Below are positions 15,359 to 24,937 of a DNA stretch of 51,769 nucleotides, in pieces; the stretch's first letter is position 1; each line of letters opens with the position of its first letter. The notes under the pieces were generated by a model. It saw only the letters and a program-made list of their open reading frames with translations. It made no database searches and had not been told where the DNA came from. The position numbers were made by a program, and so were the translations under genes. Source of the DNA: Hyphomicrobiales bacterium (GTDB lineage Bacteria; Pseudomonadota; Alphaproteobacteria; Rhizobiales; Beijerinckiaceae); the NCBI GenBank assembly GCA_027487245.1, contig JAIYDY010000089.1, positions 1-51,769 of the forward strand, in the 5' to 3' direction.

Positions 15359-17782
15359 ATGAAGTTCACCCTCTCCTGGCTGAAGAACCATCTCGACACC
15401 ACCGCGTCGGTGACCGAGGTCTGTGCGGCGCTGAACAAGATCGGCCTCGAGGTCGAGGCGGTCGAGGACAAGGCGATAGCGCTGGCGGCCTTCACCATTG
15501 CGCGCGTCATCGAAGCCAAGCAGCATCCGAATGCCGACCGGCTCAGGGTGTGCATGGTCGATACCGGCGCGGGCGAGCCTGTGCAGGTGGTCTGCGGCGC
15601 GCCCAATGCCCGCACCGGCATGAGAAGCGTGTTCTCGCCACCGGGCACCTACATTCCGGGCAAGGACATCACCCTTGGCAAGGGCGTGATCCGCGGCGTC
15701 GAATCGAACGGCATGCTGTGCTCTTCTGCCGAACTTGAGCTGTCGAACGACCATGACGGCATCATCGACCTGCCGGACGATGCGCCTGTCGGCATGGCCT
15801 ATGCCGCCTGGGCGGGGCTGGACGATCCGGTGATCGAGATCGCGGTGACGCCGAACCGGGCCGATGCGCTGGGCGTCCATGGCATCGCGCGTGACCTTGC
15901 GGCGGCCGGGCTCGGCACCTTCAAGGACATCAACATCAAGCCGGTGAAGAGCACCGAGCCCTGCCCCGTGTCGGTGAGCCTTGCCTTCGACGCGCATGAC
16001 CGGCACCTGTGCCCGGCCTTCGGGCTGAGGCTGATCCGCGGCGTCCGCAACGGGCCTTCACCGGAATGGGTGCAGGCGCGGCTCAAGGCCATCGGGCTTA
16101 GGCCGATCAACGCGCTGGTCGATGTCACCAATTTCCTGACCTTCGCCGTCAACCGGCCGCTGCATGTGTTCGATGCCGACAAGGTGCACGGCAACCTCGT
16201 GGTCAGGCGCGCAAGGGCCGGCGAGAGCATCGTGGCGCTGGATGGCAAGACCTACCAGCTTGCGGACGATCATGTGGTCATCGCCGACGACAATGGCGTT
16301 GAATCCCTCGCGGGTGTGATGGGCGGCCAGTCATCCGGCTGCGACGAGAACACCGTCAATGTGCTCGTCGAAAGCGCGCTGTGGGATCCGCTCACCGTGG
16401 CGCGCACGGGCCGGGCGCTCGGCATCAACTCGGATGCGCGCTATCGCTTCGAGCGCGGCGTGGACCCGGATTTCTGCCTGCCCGGCCTCGATCTGGCCAC
16501 GCAGATGATCATCGAATTGTGCGGCGGCGAGCCGACGCAGTTCGTGCTGGCCGGCGAGACGCCCGACACCAGCCGCTTCATCGATTTCCCGTGGAGCGAG
16601 GTCCAGCGCCTGACCGGGCTCGTGCTGCCGGTGCCGGAAATGAAGCTGGCGCTGGTGGAGCTGGGTTTCCATGTCTCCGGCTCGGGCGACAATGTCAGGG
16701 TTTCGCCGCCAAGCTGGCGCGGCGACATCGAGGGCAAGGCCGATCTGGTCGAGGAGATCGTGCGCATTGCCGGGCTCGACCGCGTGGCGGCCATTCCGTT
16801 CCCGCGGCTGGTTGACGAGGTGCCCAAGCCGGTGCTGACCGTGCTGCAGAAGCGCACCCGCCTGGCCAAGCGCACGCTGGCCACACGCGGGCTGGTCGAA
16901 GCTGTCACCTGGTCGTTCATCGCCCATGACGAGGCCACGCATTTCGGCGGCGGCAAGGCTGCGCTCAGGCTGGCCAACCCGATTGCCGCCGACCTCTCGG
17001 ACATGCGGCCTTCGCTGCTGCCCGGCCTGATCAAGGCCGCCCAGCGCAACGCGGATCGCGGTTTTGGCGATGTCGCGCTGTTCGAGGTTGGGCAGGTCTT
17101 TCTCGGCGATGGCGAGGATGACCAGCGCATGGCAGCCGCAGCCTTGCGGCGCGGCGCGGCGCGCGCCTCGGGCACGGGGCGGCACTGGGACGGCGCGGCG
17201 CGGGAGATCGATGCGCTCGATGCCAAGGAGGACGCGCTGGCGCTGCTGTCCAGCCTCGGCATCGCCACGGGCGGGCTCCAGATCGTGCCCGGCGGGCCGG
17301 ACTGGATGCATCCGGGCCGCTCGGCGACCTTGCAGTTCGGGCCGAAGGGCGTCATCGGCGCTTTCGGCGAGATCCATCCGCGCACGCTGAAACTGCTCGA
17401 CGTGAAGGGCCCGCTGGTGGCGTTCGAGCTGCATCTCGACGGGCTGCCGCTGCCCAAGGCCAAGCCGACGAAGATGAAGCCGAAGCTGAAGCTGGCCGAG
17501 TTCCAGCCGGTGACACGCGATCTGGCTTTCGTGGTCGATGCTGGCGTTGCAGCCGGCGAGATGGCGAGGCTGGCGGCGCAGGCAGACCGGGCGCTGATCG
17601 CCGACGTGGCCGTGTTCGACATCTACGAGGGCGACAAGATCGAGGCCGGCAAGAAATCGGTCGCGCTCGCCGTGACCTTGCAGCCGACCGAAAAGACCCT
17701 CACCGACGCCGAGATCGAGGCGGTGGCCGGCAAGGTCGTGGCCGAAATGGGCAAGCGCTTCGGGGCCAGCCTGCGCGGCTGA
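15359..17782 (+). CDS. pheT: Phenylalanyl-tRNA synthetase beta subunit
   Basis: 807 residues, full length. It begins MKFTLSWLKNHLDTTASV and has the EMAP/tRNA-binding-like domain (GEPVQVVCGAPNARTGMRSV, about residues 40-150), the B3/B4 editing region, the B5 domain and a C-terminal anticodon-binding ferredoxin-like domain (LAEFQPVTRDLAFVVDAG). It pairs with PheS to charge tRNA-Phe. It is normally next to pheS; here 1,085 bases with another gene and a large inverted repeat intervene. No strong ribosome-binding site is seen before the ATG. Confidence 0.97.
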   Translation: MKFTLSWLKNHLDTTASVTEVCAALNKIGLEVEAVEDKAIALAAFTIARVIEAKQHPNADRLRVCMVDTGAGEPVQVVCGAPNARTGMRSVFSPPGTYIPGKDITLGKGVIRGVESNGMLCSSAELELSNDHDGIIDLPDDAPVGMAYAAWAGLDDPVIEIAVTPNRADALGVHGIARDLAAAGLGTFKDINIKPVKSTEPCPVSVSLAFDAHDRHLCPAFGLRLIRGVRNGPSPEWVQARLKAIGLRPINALVDVTNFLTFAVNRPLHVFDADKVHGNLVVRRARAGESIVALDGKTYQLADDHVVIADDNGVESLAGVMGGQSSGCDENTVNVLVESALWDPLTVARTGRALGINSDARYRFERGVDPDFCLPGLDLATQMIIELCGGEPTQFVLAGETPDTSRFIDFPWSEVQRLTGLVLPVPEMKLALVELGFHVSGSGDNVRVSPPSWRGDIEGKADLVEEIVRIAGLDRVAAIPFPRLVDEVPKPVLTVLQKRTRLAKRTLATRGLVEAVTWSFIAHDEATHFGGGKAALRLANPIAADLSDMRPSLLPGLIKAAQRNADRGFGDVALFEVGQVFLGDGEDDQRMAAAALRRGAARASGTGRHWDGAAREIDALDAKEDALALLSSLGIATGGLQIVPGGPDWMHPGRSATLQFGPKGVIGAFGEIHPRTLKLLDVKGPLVAFELHLDGLPLPKAKPTKMKPKLKLAEFQPVTRDLAFVVDAGVAAGEMARLAAQADRALIADVAVFDIYEGDKIEAGKKSVALAVTLQPTEKTLTDAEIEAVAGKVVAEMGKRFGASLRG

Positions 17783-17943
17783 GGCCACTGCCATCGCTTG
17801 AAGGCCAGCAACTGCGTGGGTGGCATCCCCGGCGCGCCTTCGGTGCGGCAAGGGGGTCCATCTGAAGCCGGCGGTGTCTCTGGATCCCCTTCCCGGTCCT
17901 GCGGGCCGCCGGGGAAGACACCTTTGGAGCATGCAGCCGTGTT

Positions 17944-19233
17944 TCAGGTCTCCAGCGGCTCCGTGGCCGTGATCTCGATGCCGAAGCCCGAGAGGCCGAC
18001 AAAAGCGCGGCTGCTCGACGAGAGGTTGCGGATCGAGACGACGCCGAGATCCTTCAGGATCTGCGCCCCAAGGCCGACCTCGCGCCATGCCTGGGTGCGC
18101 TTGTGCTCGGACTGGAGGCCTTCATCGGGCGTGCGCATGGCCGGCACGCCGGCAGAGCCATCGCGCAGGTAGACCAGCACGCCCTTGCCGTCGCGGGCAA
18201 AGCGCGACAGGGCGGCGCTGATGCTCTTGGCGCCGCCGAAGATGTCGCCGACCACATCGGCCCGGTGCAGGCGGGCCGGCACGTCGCGGCCATCGCCCAG
18301 CTTGCCAAGCACGAAGGCGAAGTGCTGCACGCTGTCGAACGGTGTGACATAGGCATGGCCGGTCAACTCGCCGAACTCGGTCTTGACCGGGAAGGTGGCG
18401 ACACGTTCGACCAGTTTTTCGCGGGCCTGCCGCCAGGCGATCAGATCGGCGACGGTGATCTGCTTCAGGCCATGGCGTGCTGAGAAGGCCGTGATCTGCG
18501 GGCCCTTCATCACCGTGCCATCATCGTTGACCAGTTCGCAGATCACGCCCACGGGCGGCAGCCCGGCGAGCTTGCACAGGTCCACGGCGGCCTCGGTGTG
18601 GCCCGAGCGCATCAGCACCCCGCCCTCGCGCGCGATCAGCGGGAAGATGTGGCCTGGCCGCGAGAAGTCGGCAGCGCCGGCATTGGGGTTGGCGAGCCCG
18701 CGCACGGTGGCCGTGCGGTCATCGGCCGAGATGCCGGTGGTGGTGCCGTGCTTGTAATCGATGGTCACGGTGAAGGCGGTGGTGTGGGCCGAATCATTGC
18801 TCGACACCATGGGATCGAGCCTCAGCCGCTTGGCCTCGTCGAGCGGCAGCGGCGTGCAGACGATGCCGCAGCAATGGCGGATGATGAAAGCCATCTTCTC
18901 GGGCGTGCACAGCGAGGCGGCGACGATCAGGTCGCCCTCGTTCTCGCGGTCATCATCATCGGTGACAACGACGATCTCGCCGCGCGCGAAGGCCTCGATG
19001 GCATCTGAAACGGTGTGGGGCACCTCGGCCTCCTTCGGGAAACGGAATTGCAGGAAATCATTGGGGCTGACGGCCCCGCCGGTGGCTCTGGCGATGCGCT
19101 CCGCGCTGTCGCGCGACAGCCAGGCCGTGTCGTCGTTGCACAGGGCCGTGATGCTGGCGGGGGACATCTCCACCCGCTTCGCGAAATCAGCGCGGGAAAC
19201 CCCTTCGCGCTTGAGCCATGTCTGGAGTTTCAT
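17944..19233 (-). CDS. ribB: RibBX-like 3,4-dihydroxy-2-butanone-4-phosphate synthase with N-terminal HTH and degenerate GTP cyclohydrolase II domain
   Basis: 429 residues. Residues 1 to about 62 form a Cro/CI-like helix-turn-helix (DFAKRVEMSPASITALCNDD...SAERIARATGG). Residues 70-275 are a complete RibB domain: DDDDRENEGDLI acidic loop, FSRPGHIFPLIAREGG, HTEAAVDLCKLAG and VICELVNDDG. It makes dihydroxybutanone phosphate from ribulose 5-phosphate for riboflavin synthesis. The C-terminal third resembles GTP cyclohydrolase II but lacks the zinc Cys cluster (GDIFGGAKSISAAL where RibA has Cys-x2-Cys-type ligands) and the LLTNNP motif (reads NLSSSS), so it should not be active. The ATG at 19233 is preferred over a TTG at 19269. 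No FMN riboswitch is seen upstream. Confidence 0.88.
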   Translation of the reverse strand: MKLQTWLKREGVSRADFAKRVEMSPASITALCNDDTAWLSRDSAERIARATGGAVSPNDFLQFRFPKEAEVPHTVSDAIEAFARGEIVVVTDDDDRENEGDLIVAASLCTPEKMAFIIRHCCGIVCTPLPLDEAKRLRLDPMVSSNDSAHTTAFTVTIDYKHGTTTGISADDRTATVRGLANPNAGAADFSRPGHIFPLIAREGGVLMRSGHTEAAVDLCKLAGLPPVGVICELVNDDGTVMKGPQITAFSARHGLKQITVADLIAWRQAREKLVERVATFPVKTEFGELTGHAYVTPFDSVQHFAFVLGKLGDGRDVPARLHRADVVGDIFGGAKSISAALSRFARDGKGVLVYLRDGSAGVPAMRTPDEGLQSEHKRTQAWREVGLGAQILKDLGVVSIRNLSSSSRAFVGLSGFGIEITATEPLET

Positions 19234-19285
19234 GGCATGAGCCTTAGCAGACCTGCCATTCGCCTTCAATGAACAATGGCGACAA

Positions 19286-19314
19286 ATTTAGTAATACTGA
19301 ATATGCGGTCTCAA
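19286..19314 (-). promoter_or_regulatory. Candidate promoter for ribB
   Basis: On the minus strand TTGAGA (19309-19314) and CTAAAT (19286-19291) are 17 bases apart in the only AT-rich stretch nearby. The -35 element overlaps the aroC stop codon. The predicted transcript begins about 45 bases before the ribB ATG. Confidence 0.4.
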
Positions 19315-20429
19315 GAGGCCCCGAACGGCCACTTCGCCGTCTCGCCCACCTGCCCGCGCTGGCGCAGGTAGTGGTCGGCCAGCACGATCGCCATCATGGC
19401 CTCGCCGACCGGCACGGCGCGGATGCCGACGCAGGGGTCGTGGCGGCCCTTGGTGCGCAGGTCCGTCTCGGTGCCGAAGCGGGTCACGGAGGCGCGCTGG
19501 CTGAGGATCGAGGAGGTCGGCTTGACGGCAAAGCGGCAGACCAGCGGCTGGCCGGTCGAGATGCCGCCGAGGACACCGCCGGCGTGGTTGCTCAGGAACG
19601 TCGGCGCGCCATCATTGCCGCTGCGCATTTCGTCGGCGTTCTCCTCGCCCGACAGCATGGCGGCTGCGAAACCGTCCCCGATCTCGACGCCCTTGACTGC
19701 GTTGATGCTCATCATGGCGCTGGCAAGGTCGGCATCGAGCTTGCCGTAGATCGGCGCACCGAGACCGGGAGGAACGCCCTCCGCCACGATCTCGATCACC
19801 GCGCCGATGGAGGAGCCGGCCTTGCGGATGCCATCGAGATAGTCGGCCCAAAGCACAGCCGCTTCGGCATCGGGGCAGAAGAACGGGTTCTGATCGACCT
19901 GTGACCAATCCCAGTTGGCGCGATTGATCTTGTGCGGGCCAATCTGCACCAGCGCGCCGCGCACGGTCAGGCCGGGCACGACCTTGCGGGCAATAGCGCC
20001 TGCCGCAACCCGCATCGCCGTCTCACGGGCCGATGAGCGCCCGCCGCCGCGATAGTCGCGGATGCCGTATTTCATGTCGTAAGTGAAATCGGCATGGCCG
20101 GGCCGGTAGCTGTCCTTGATCTCGCCGTAGTCCTTCGAGCGCTGGTCGGTGTTCTCGATCAGCAGGCCGATGGAGGTTCCGGTCGTGACCTGAAGGCCGG
20201 TGCGCTCGTCGGTGAAGACACCTGACAGGATCTTCACCTGGTCGGCTTCCTGGCGCTGGGTGGTATACTTGCTCTGGCCGGGCCGGCGGCGGTCGAGATC
20301 GCGCTGGATGTCGGCTTCCGTTAGCGCGATCAGCGGCGGGCAGCCATCGACGACGCAGCCGATGGCCGGGCCATGGCTTTCGCCGAAGGTGGTGAAACGG
20401 AACAGGTGGCCGAAGCTGTTATGCGACAT
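19311..20429 (-). CDS. aroC: Chorismate synthase
   Basis: 372 residues. It converts EPSP to chorismate at the end of the shikimate pathway and needs reduced FMN. The signatures [47 protein letters not shown] and [21 protein letters not shown] are intact. The adjacent riboflavin gene downstream supplies the FMN precursor, a suggestive but unproven link. The ATG at 20429 gives the standard N-terminus [20 protein letters not shown]. Confidence 0.97.
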   Translation of the reverse strand: MSHNSFGHLFRFTTFGESHGPAIGCVVDGCPPLIALTEADIQRDLDRRRPGQSKYTTQRQEADQVKILSGVFTDERTGLQVTTGTSIGLLIENTDQRSKDYGEIKDSYRPGHADFTYDMKYGIRDYRGGGRSSARETAMRVAAGAIARKVVPGLTVRGALVQIGPHKINRANWDWSQVDQNPFFCPDAEAAVLWADYLDGIRKAGSSIGAVIEIVAEGVPPGLGAPIYGKLDADLASAMMSINAVKGVEIGDGFAAAMLSGEENADEMRSGNDGAPTFLSNHAGGVLGGISTGQPLVCRFAVKPTSSILSQRASVTRFGTETDLRTKGRHDPCVGIRAVPVGEAMMAIVLADHYLRQRGQVGETAKWPFGAS

Positions 20430-20518
20430 GCCGTCCGTTTAGGACGCGGCGCGGGCTGCCGTCAAATCTGGGGTGCGAAAGCCCGGAATCGGGTCCACCT
20501 GCCGTCATGCTGCCAGAT

Positions 20519-20546
20519 GTCAGCCCGGCCTCCGCGCCGGGATGAC
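20519..20546. repeat. Short dispersed hairpin repeat (GTC..CCCGGC/GCCGGG..GAC)
   Basis: A 28-base element with stem CCCGGC / GCCGGG and flanking GTC/GAC lies between the pls-like and aroC genes, 30 bases past the pls stop. It belongs to the same GTCATCCCGG...CCGGGATGAC family as the copy at 40261. It may act as a transcript end or stabiliser. Confidence 0.6.
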
Positions 20547-20575
20547 TGCGCTGTTTTGCGACCTGACGGGTCGTT

Positions 20576-23500
20576 TCAGTGCCCGACAGCCGCCTTGCCA
20601 TGGACGATGTAGGGCACCGCTGGCGCGCCCTGCCACATGGTGTGGGCGGGGATCTGCTCACCCTTCATGACCAGTGTCAGCGGTTCGATGCGGGCGTAAT
20701 CGCCGATCTTGGTGTCGTAGAGGATGATGCTGCCGGACGAGATCGTCACGCCCTTGCCGATCTCGATGGTGCCCACCTTCATGACGCGATCCTCGTAAAG
20801 ATGGGTCTGCGGACAGGAATGGGCATTGAGGACCGAATAGTCACCGAGCACGGTGCAGTCGAACTCGGTGATGTCGGTCCAGTCCATCAGCACGCCCTTG
20901 CCAATCTTGGTGCCGTAAAGGCGCAGCATCCACGGCAGGAAGGGAGTGCCGCGCATGTATTCCAGCCCGACCTTGCCGGCGAGGCCGCCATAGATCACGG
21001 CCACGGCTTCGGTGCGCATCGCCCACCAAGACCACATCGGCTTCATCACCGGCTTGTAGACGCCGATCATCAGCCACTTGATCGCGACCGACATCAGGAT
21101 CATCGCAAGAGCGTTGAAGACGCCTGCCGCCAGAACGATCAGCACGGCAATCGTGTATTGCCCGGCAATGATGTAACCTTCCAGCGTGTCGGCGGTCATG
21201 TAGGCGACCATCAGGAACACGGCTGTCGGCAGCGAGGTGTGAAACGCCTCGAACACGGCGCGCAGGGCGAACATGCGCCGGGGCGGCTCGTAGGTTTCGG
21301 CGGCCCCGAGCGCCACCTTCTGGCGCGTCGGGAACTTGATGGCCGGCGAGCCAAACCAGGTCTCGTCCTTGCCGACGCGCAGGCTGTCGGGCAGCTTGGA
21401 TTTCACGCCGATCAGCGCGCCGTCCTCGATAACCGATCCTGCCGCGATGTTGGCGGCATTGCCGAAGAACACGCGGTCGCCGGTCTTGACGGTGTCGAGC
21501 CGCATGTAACCGGAGCGGACATCCTCGTCGCCGAAAATGGCCTCGTCGCCGATGAAGTTGCCCTTGCCGATCTCGACGAGATCGTAGCGCCCGGCCAGGT
21601 TGGTGGAGAGTTCCGAGCCCTTGCCGATCTTGGTGCCCATCATCAGGTACCAGTAGCGCATGTAGATCGTGGCAAAGAGCGAGTTCAGCGTCTCCAGCAG
21701 GACCTCTGTCGCCAGCGCCATCGACCACTTGCGGAAGTAGAACAGCGAGTAGATCGAGTAGCTGCCGGGCTTGATCCGCGTCGGGAAGATCAGCCAGCGC
21801 AGCGCGACCACGATGGCCATCGACGCCAGGATCAGGATGATGGCCGTCGGCCAGGTGAAGAAGATCAGTTGCGACCACGCGATGGTGTAATCGAGTTCGC
21901 CGCCGATCAGATAGTCAAGGTTGTAGAGCACGTAGAAGGCCGGGAAGATCGGCACCAGGCCGATCATCAGCATCAGCGTGTAGACCGCGAAATAGCCGAC
22001 GCCGAGCAGCGCGCGCTTCGGCCGCGAGGCCTCCGGGTGGACCGGCAGGCTGGCGCGGTCGACCATGCCGACCTTGCGCGGCGGCGAGCCATCCCAGACC
22101 TCCCAGGCCGGCACGATCTGGCCGGGCAGCACGCAGGTCAGATCGCGCAGCTCCGCACCTTCCGAGACGGTCGAGCCACCCGAGATCACGCAGGCGTTGC
22201 CAATGTGGGCATGGGCCCCGATCACCACCGGGGCGATGACCATCTCGTTGGCGGTGTATTCGACATTGGCCAGCTTCATCTTCGAGCCGGTCGATGCCCG
22301 CTCGCCGATGTCGATCAGATCCCAAGCGCCTGCCTCGAACTCGGCGATGACGGCTTCCTTGCCGACCTTGCCGCCGAGCAGCCTGATCCAGATCCGCATC
22401 AGGGGCGACATCTGCAGGAACTTCGGCGTGGTCGCCTGGATCAGGCGCGCCACGAACCAGACGCGGAAATAATAGCTGCCCCACAGCGGATAACGGCCCG
22501 GCCGGGTGCGCCCGATGATGAGCCATTTCAGGGCGATGATGATCACCTTCGCCCCCAGATTGAGGACGACGAAGATCGAGCAGAGCACAGCCATCTCGTA
22601 GAAGAAGCCGGCGTCGCCCTTGATCAGGAAGACAGAGGACAGGAACAGCCCAAGCCACTGGACCGTGACCAGCCCGAGAATGAACGGCATGGCCGCAGCC
22701 TGCGCGACGCCGCACCAGAAGCGGCGCATGAGCGGCGGTGGCTCGAAAGACAGATCGCGCGGCCCGCCGCCTCCCGTCGCGGCGATGCGCTCGTCGAGGG
22801 CAGCGCCCATCGAGCGCAGGGTGCGCAGGTTGTAGACATCCTGCAAGGTGATCATGGCGTGGTCAGGCGACTGGCGCACGGCGGAGATGAACTGCGCGGC
22901 AATCAGTGAATGGCCGCCCATCTCGGTGAAGAAATCGACATCGAAGGCAATGGCCTGGCCCTTGAACAGCGGCTTGGCCGCTTCGAGCAGCACCGCTTCG
23001 GTCGGGGTTTCGGGCTGGGCCTGCACGGTGGAGGCCGGCGTGACGGTCAACGTCGCGGCCTTCAGCACCTTGCGGTCGATCTTGCCGGACGCCGCCATGC
23101 GGGGCAGCGCCTCGACCTGCTCCCAATGTCCGGGGATCATGTAGGGCGGCAGCTTGGCGCGCAGCGCCGTGCGCAGGGCTGCCCGGTCGATACTGTGGCC
23201 GGCGTCCGGGACGAGGAAGGCGACCAGCTTGTCGATGCCGTCATCCTGACGCATCACCACGGCGGCCTGGGCAATGCCTGGCTCGTCGGCAAGGCAAGAC
23301 TCGATCTCGCCCAGTTCGACGCGGAAGCCGCGGATCTTGATCTGGTCATCGATGCGGCCATGGAAGGCGATGTTGCCTTCGGCATCGAGGCTGACGGCAT
23401 CGCCCGAGCGATAGAGCCGCGCATCGCTTTGGCCCGCCTCGCCGGCGGCAAAGGGGTTGGCCACGAATTTCTCGGCGGTGAGGTCGGGACGGGCGAGATA

Positions 23501-24655
23501 CCCGACCGCGACGCCGGGGCCACCGATCCACAATTCGCCTGGCTCGCCCGGCTGGCAGAGCGAACCGGCCTCGTTGACGACATAGCAGGTGTAGTTCGGG
23601 ATCGGACCGCCGATGGTCACCGGCTCACCGGCTTTCAGCTCCGCCAGCGTGGCAACCACGGTGGCTTCGGTCGGACCATAGGTGTTGAACAGGCGACGAT
23701 CCGGTCGGGCCCATTTCTGCACGATGGCCGGTGGCAGGGCCTCGCCGCCCAGGATGATGATGCGCAGGCTGGGAATGTCGCGCTGGAGCACACCAAGCAG
23801 AGTCGGCACCGTGTCGATGACCGTGACGCCGGCAGCTTCCAGCACATCGGGCAGGTTCTCGATGTCGCCGAGCACCTGCGCGGTCGCCACATAAAGCGAG
23901 GCACCGGCGAGATACGGCACCCAGATTTCTTCCATCGACAGGTCGAAAGCGACGGATGCGCCCTGGAACATCACGTCATCGGGGCGGATGCCATAGACTT
24001 CCTGCACCGAGCGCAGGAAATGGCAGATGTTGCGGTGGCTGACGACAATGCCCTTCGGCTTGCCGGTCGAACCGGAGGTGTAGATCATGTAGGCCGGGTG
24101 GTCGGGCGTCAGACCCGCCGGGCGCGGCGGCATGTCGGCACCCTTGCCCCCAGCAGCGCCGGCCGCGGCCAGTGCCTCGGGTGACCAGACAGCGACGCCC
24201 GCATCGGCGGCTTTTGCGGCGTTGGAGGCGGCGGTGATCAGGCCCGAGGCCGCGCAATCGCCGAGGCAGACCGCGATCCGCTCCACCGGCGCGTCGGCAT
24301 CGAAGGGCAGCCAGGCTGCCCCGGTCAGGGTGATGGCGATCTGGCTGACCAGCAGGTCGAGCCCGCGCGGCATCCACAGGCCGACGACCGAACCAGGACC
24401 GATGCCGTGGCTGGCCAGACCTGCGGCGATGGCGCTCGCGCTTTGCCAGACCGCGCCATAGCTCAGCGAACGCTCGCCATCGCGCATGGCGACATGGCCG
24501 GGCTGTCGGAAGGCACTTTCGGCGAAGATCTCGGCGAGAACCTCGTCACGCAGCAGATCGGGGCGGTCGGCACCGCGCAGGATCGCGGGGCGCGACACCG
24601 GAGCGGACGGCATGCTCAAGGCCTGGGCAGGCGACACTTTGACAAGTTCGTTCAT
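20576..24655 (-). CDS. Pls/PosA-type membrane-bound single-module peptide synthetase
   Basis: 1,359 residues. Residues 1 to about 540 are an adenylation domain (YMIYTSGSTGKPKGIVVSH, YGPTEATVVA, YRSGDAVSLD, KIRGFRVELGEIE). A carrier domain follows with the phosphopantetheine Ser583 (MGGHSLIAAQ). The rest is three repeats of about 240 residues: a pair of membrane segments (near 630-715, 880-958, 1120-1196), a conserved PGxYxxxxxYYF-like stretch, and a left-handed beta-helix acyltransferase-like domain. This is the layout of epsilon-poly-lysine synthetase (Pls) and its PosA relative, which polymerise one amino acid through side-chain amide bonds. By hand alignment the pocket reads D-L-E-D-I-G-T-V-V-K; the acidic Glu and Asp suggest a basic substrate. 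No phosphopantetheinyl transferase or degrading hydrolase is adjacent. The ATG at 24655 has a weak ribosome-binding site. Confidence 0.9.
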   Translation of the reverse strand: MNELVKVSPAQALSMPSAPVSRPAILRGADRPDLLRDEVLAEIFAESAFRQPGHVAMRDGERSLSYGAVWQSASAIAAGLASHGIGPGSVVGLWMPRGLDLLVSQIAITLTGAAWLPFDADAPVERIAVCLGDCAASGLITAASNAAKAADAGVAVWSPEALAAAGAAGGKGADMPPRPAGLTPDHPAYMIYTSGSTGKPKGIVVSHRNICHFLRSVQEVYGIRPDDVMFQGASVAFDLSMEEIWVPYLAGASLYVATAQVLGDIENLPDVLEAAGVTVIDTVPTLLGVLQRDIPSLRIIILGGEALPPAIVQKWARPDRRLFNTYGPTEATVVATLAELKAGEPVTIGGPIPNYTCYVVNEAGSLCQPGEPGELWIGGPGVAVGYLARPDLTAEKFVANPFAAGEAGQSDARLYRSGDAVSLDAEGNIAFHGRIDDQIKIRGFRVELGEIESCLADEPGIAQAAVVMRQDDGIDKLVAFLVPDAGHSIDRAALRTALRAKLPPYMIPGHWEQVEALPRMAASGKIDRKVLKAATLTVTPASTVQAQPETPTEAVLLEAAKPLFKGQAIAFDVDFFTEMGGHSLIAAQFISAVRQSPDHAMITLQDVYNLRTLRSMGAALDERIAATGGGGPRDLSFEPPPLMRRFWCGVAQAAAMPFILGLVTVQWLGLFLSSVFLIKGDAGFFYEMAVLCSIFVVLNLGAKVIIIALKWLIIGRTRPGRYPLWGSYYFRVWFVARLIQATTPKFLQMSPLMRIWIRLLGGKVGKEAVIAEFEAGAWDLIDIGERASTGSKMKLANVEYTANEMVIAPVVIGAHAHIGNACVISGGSTVSEGAELRDLTCVLPGQIVPAWEVWDGSPPRKVGMVDRASLPVHPEASRPKRALLGVGYFAVYTLMLMIGLVPIFPAFYVLYNLDYLIGGELDYTIAWSQLIFFTWPTAIILILASMAIVVALRWLIFPTRIKPGSYSIYSLFYFRKWSMALATEVLLETLNSLFATIYMRYWYLMMGTKIGKGSELSTNLAGRYDLVEIGKGNFIGDEAIFGDEDVRSGYMRLDTVKTGDRVFFGNAANIAAGSVIEDGALIGVKSKLPDSLRVGKDETWFGSPAIKFPTRQKVALGAAETYEPPRRMFALRAVFEAFHTSLPTAVFLMVAYMTADTLEGYIIAGQYTIAVLIVLAAGVFNALAMILMSVAIKWLMIGVYKPVMKPMWSWWAMRTEAVAVIYGGLAGKVGLEYMRGTPFLPWMLRLYGTKIGKGVLMDWTDITEFDCTVLGDYSVLNAHSCPQTHLYEDRVMKVGTIEIGKGVTISSGSIILYDTKIGDYARIEPLTLVMKGEQIPAHTMWQGAPAVPYIVHGKAAVGH

Positions 24656-24799
24656 GGCACCCAAGAACTGACAATGCGCGCACGGCCCTGAGGTCCGCAA
24701 GCAGCAGCGACAGCCCCTTTCCTGTTGTCTTCATGCCTCACGAGCCAGCGTCCCGGCCCGCCTCGGTGCCCTGAAGGAAAGCCCGCCCAGCACATCGAA

Positions 24800-24844
24800 A
24801 TATCCCTAACAGGATATCTACTGAACCTTCGCTGAACATGACAG
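24800..24844 (-). promoter_or_regulatory. Candidate operator region upstream of the Pls-like gene
   Basis: Within the 282-base gap upstream of the synthetase are an 18-bp palindrome ATATCC-N6-GGATAT (24800-24817), two direct copies of CTGAAC exactly 11 bases apart (24821-24826 and 24832-24837), and ATGACAG (24838-24844), which is the reverse complement of the PhoB half-site CTGTCAT. Eleven-base spacing is typical of OmpR/PhoB-type regulators. A definite -35/-10 was not found. The rest of the gap shows no gene. Confidence 0.45.
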
Positions 24845-24937
24845 CCTGAAAACGGATCAGACTTAACGCCGCGACCGGTCGTCGCAGATTTGTATCGTTT
24901 CAGATGTGGTTTGGCGCGACAAAGCGCGGCGTATCGG

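Noticed and set aside
16331..18088. A 585-codon open frame opposite pheT
   Set aside because: Same cause: antisense frame of a GC-rich conserved gene. The pheT protein is clear and complete.
19234..19310. A possible FMN riboswitch upstream of ribB
   Set aside because: The gap is too short and lacks the conserved RFN-element sequences.
20579..22909. A 776-codon open frame opposite the Pls-like gene
   Set aside because: It mirrors third-position GC in the true gene, has low-complexity Asp/Arg/Gly/His-rich composition and no recognisable domain.
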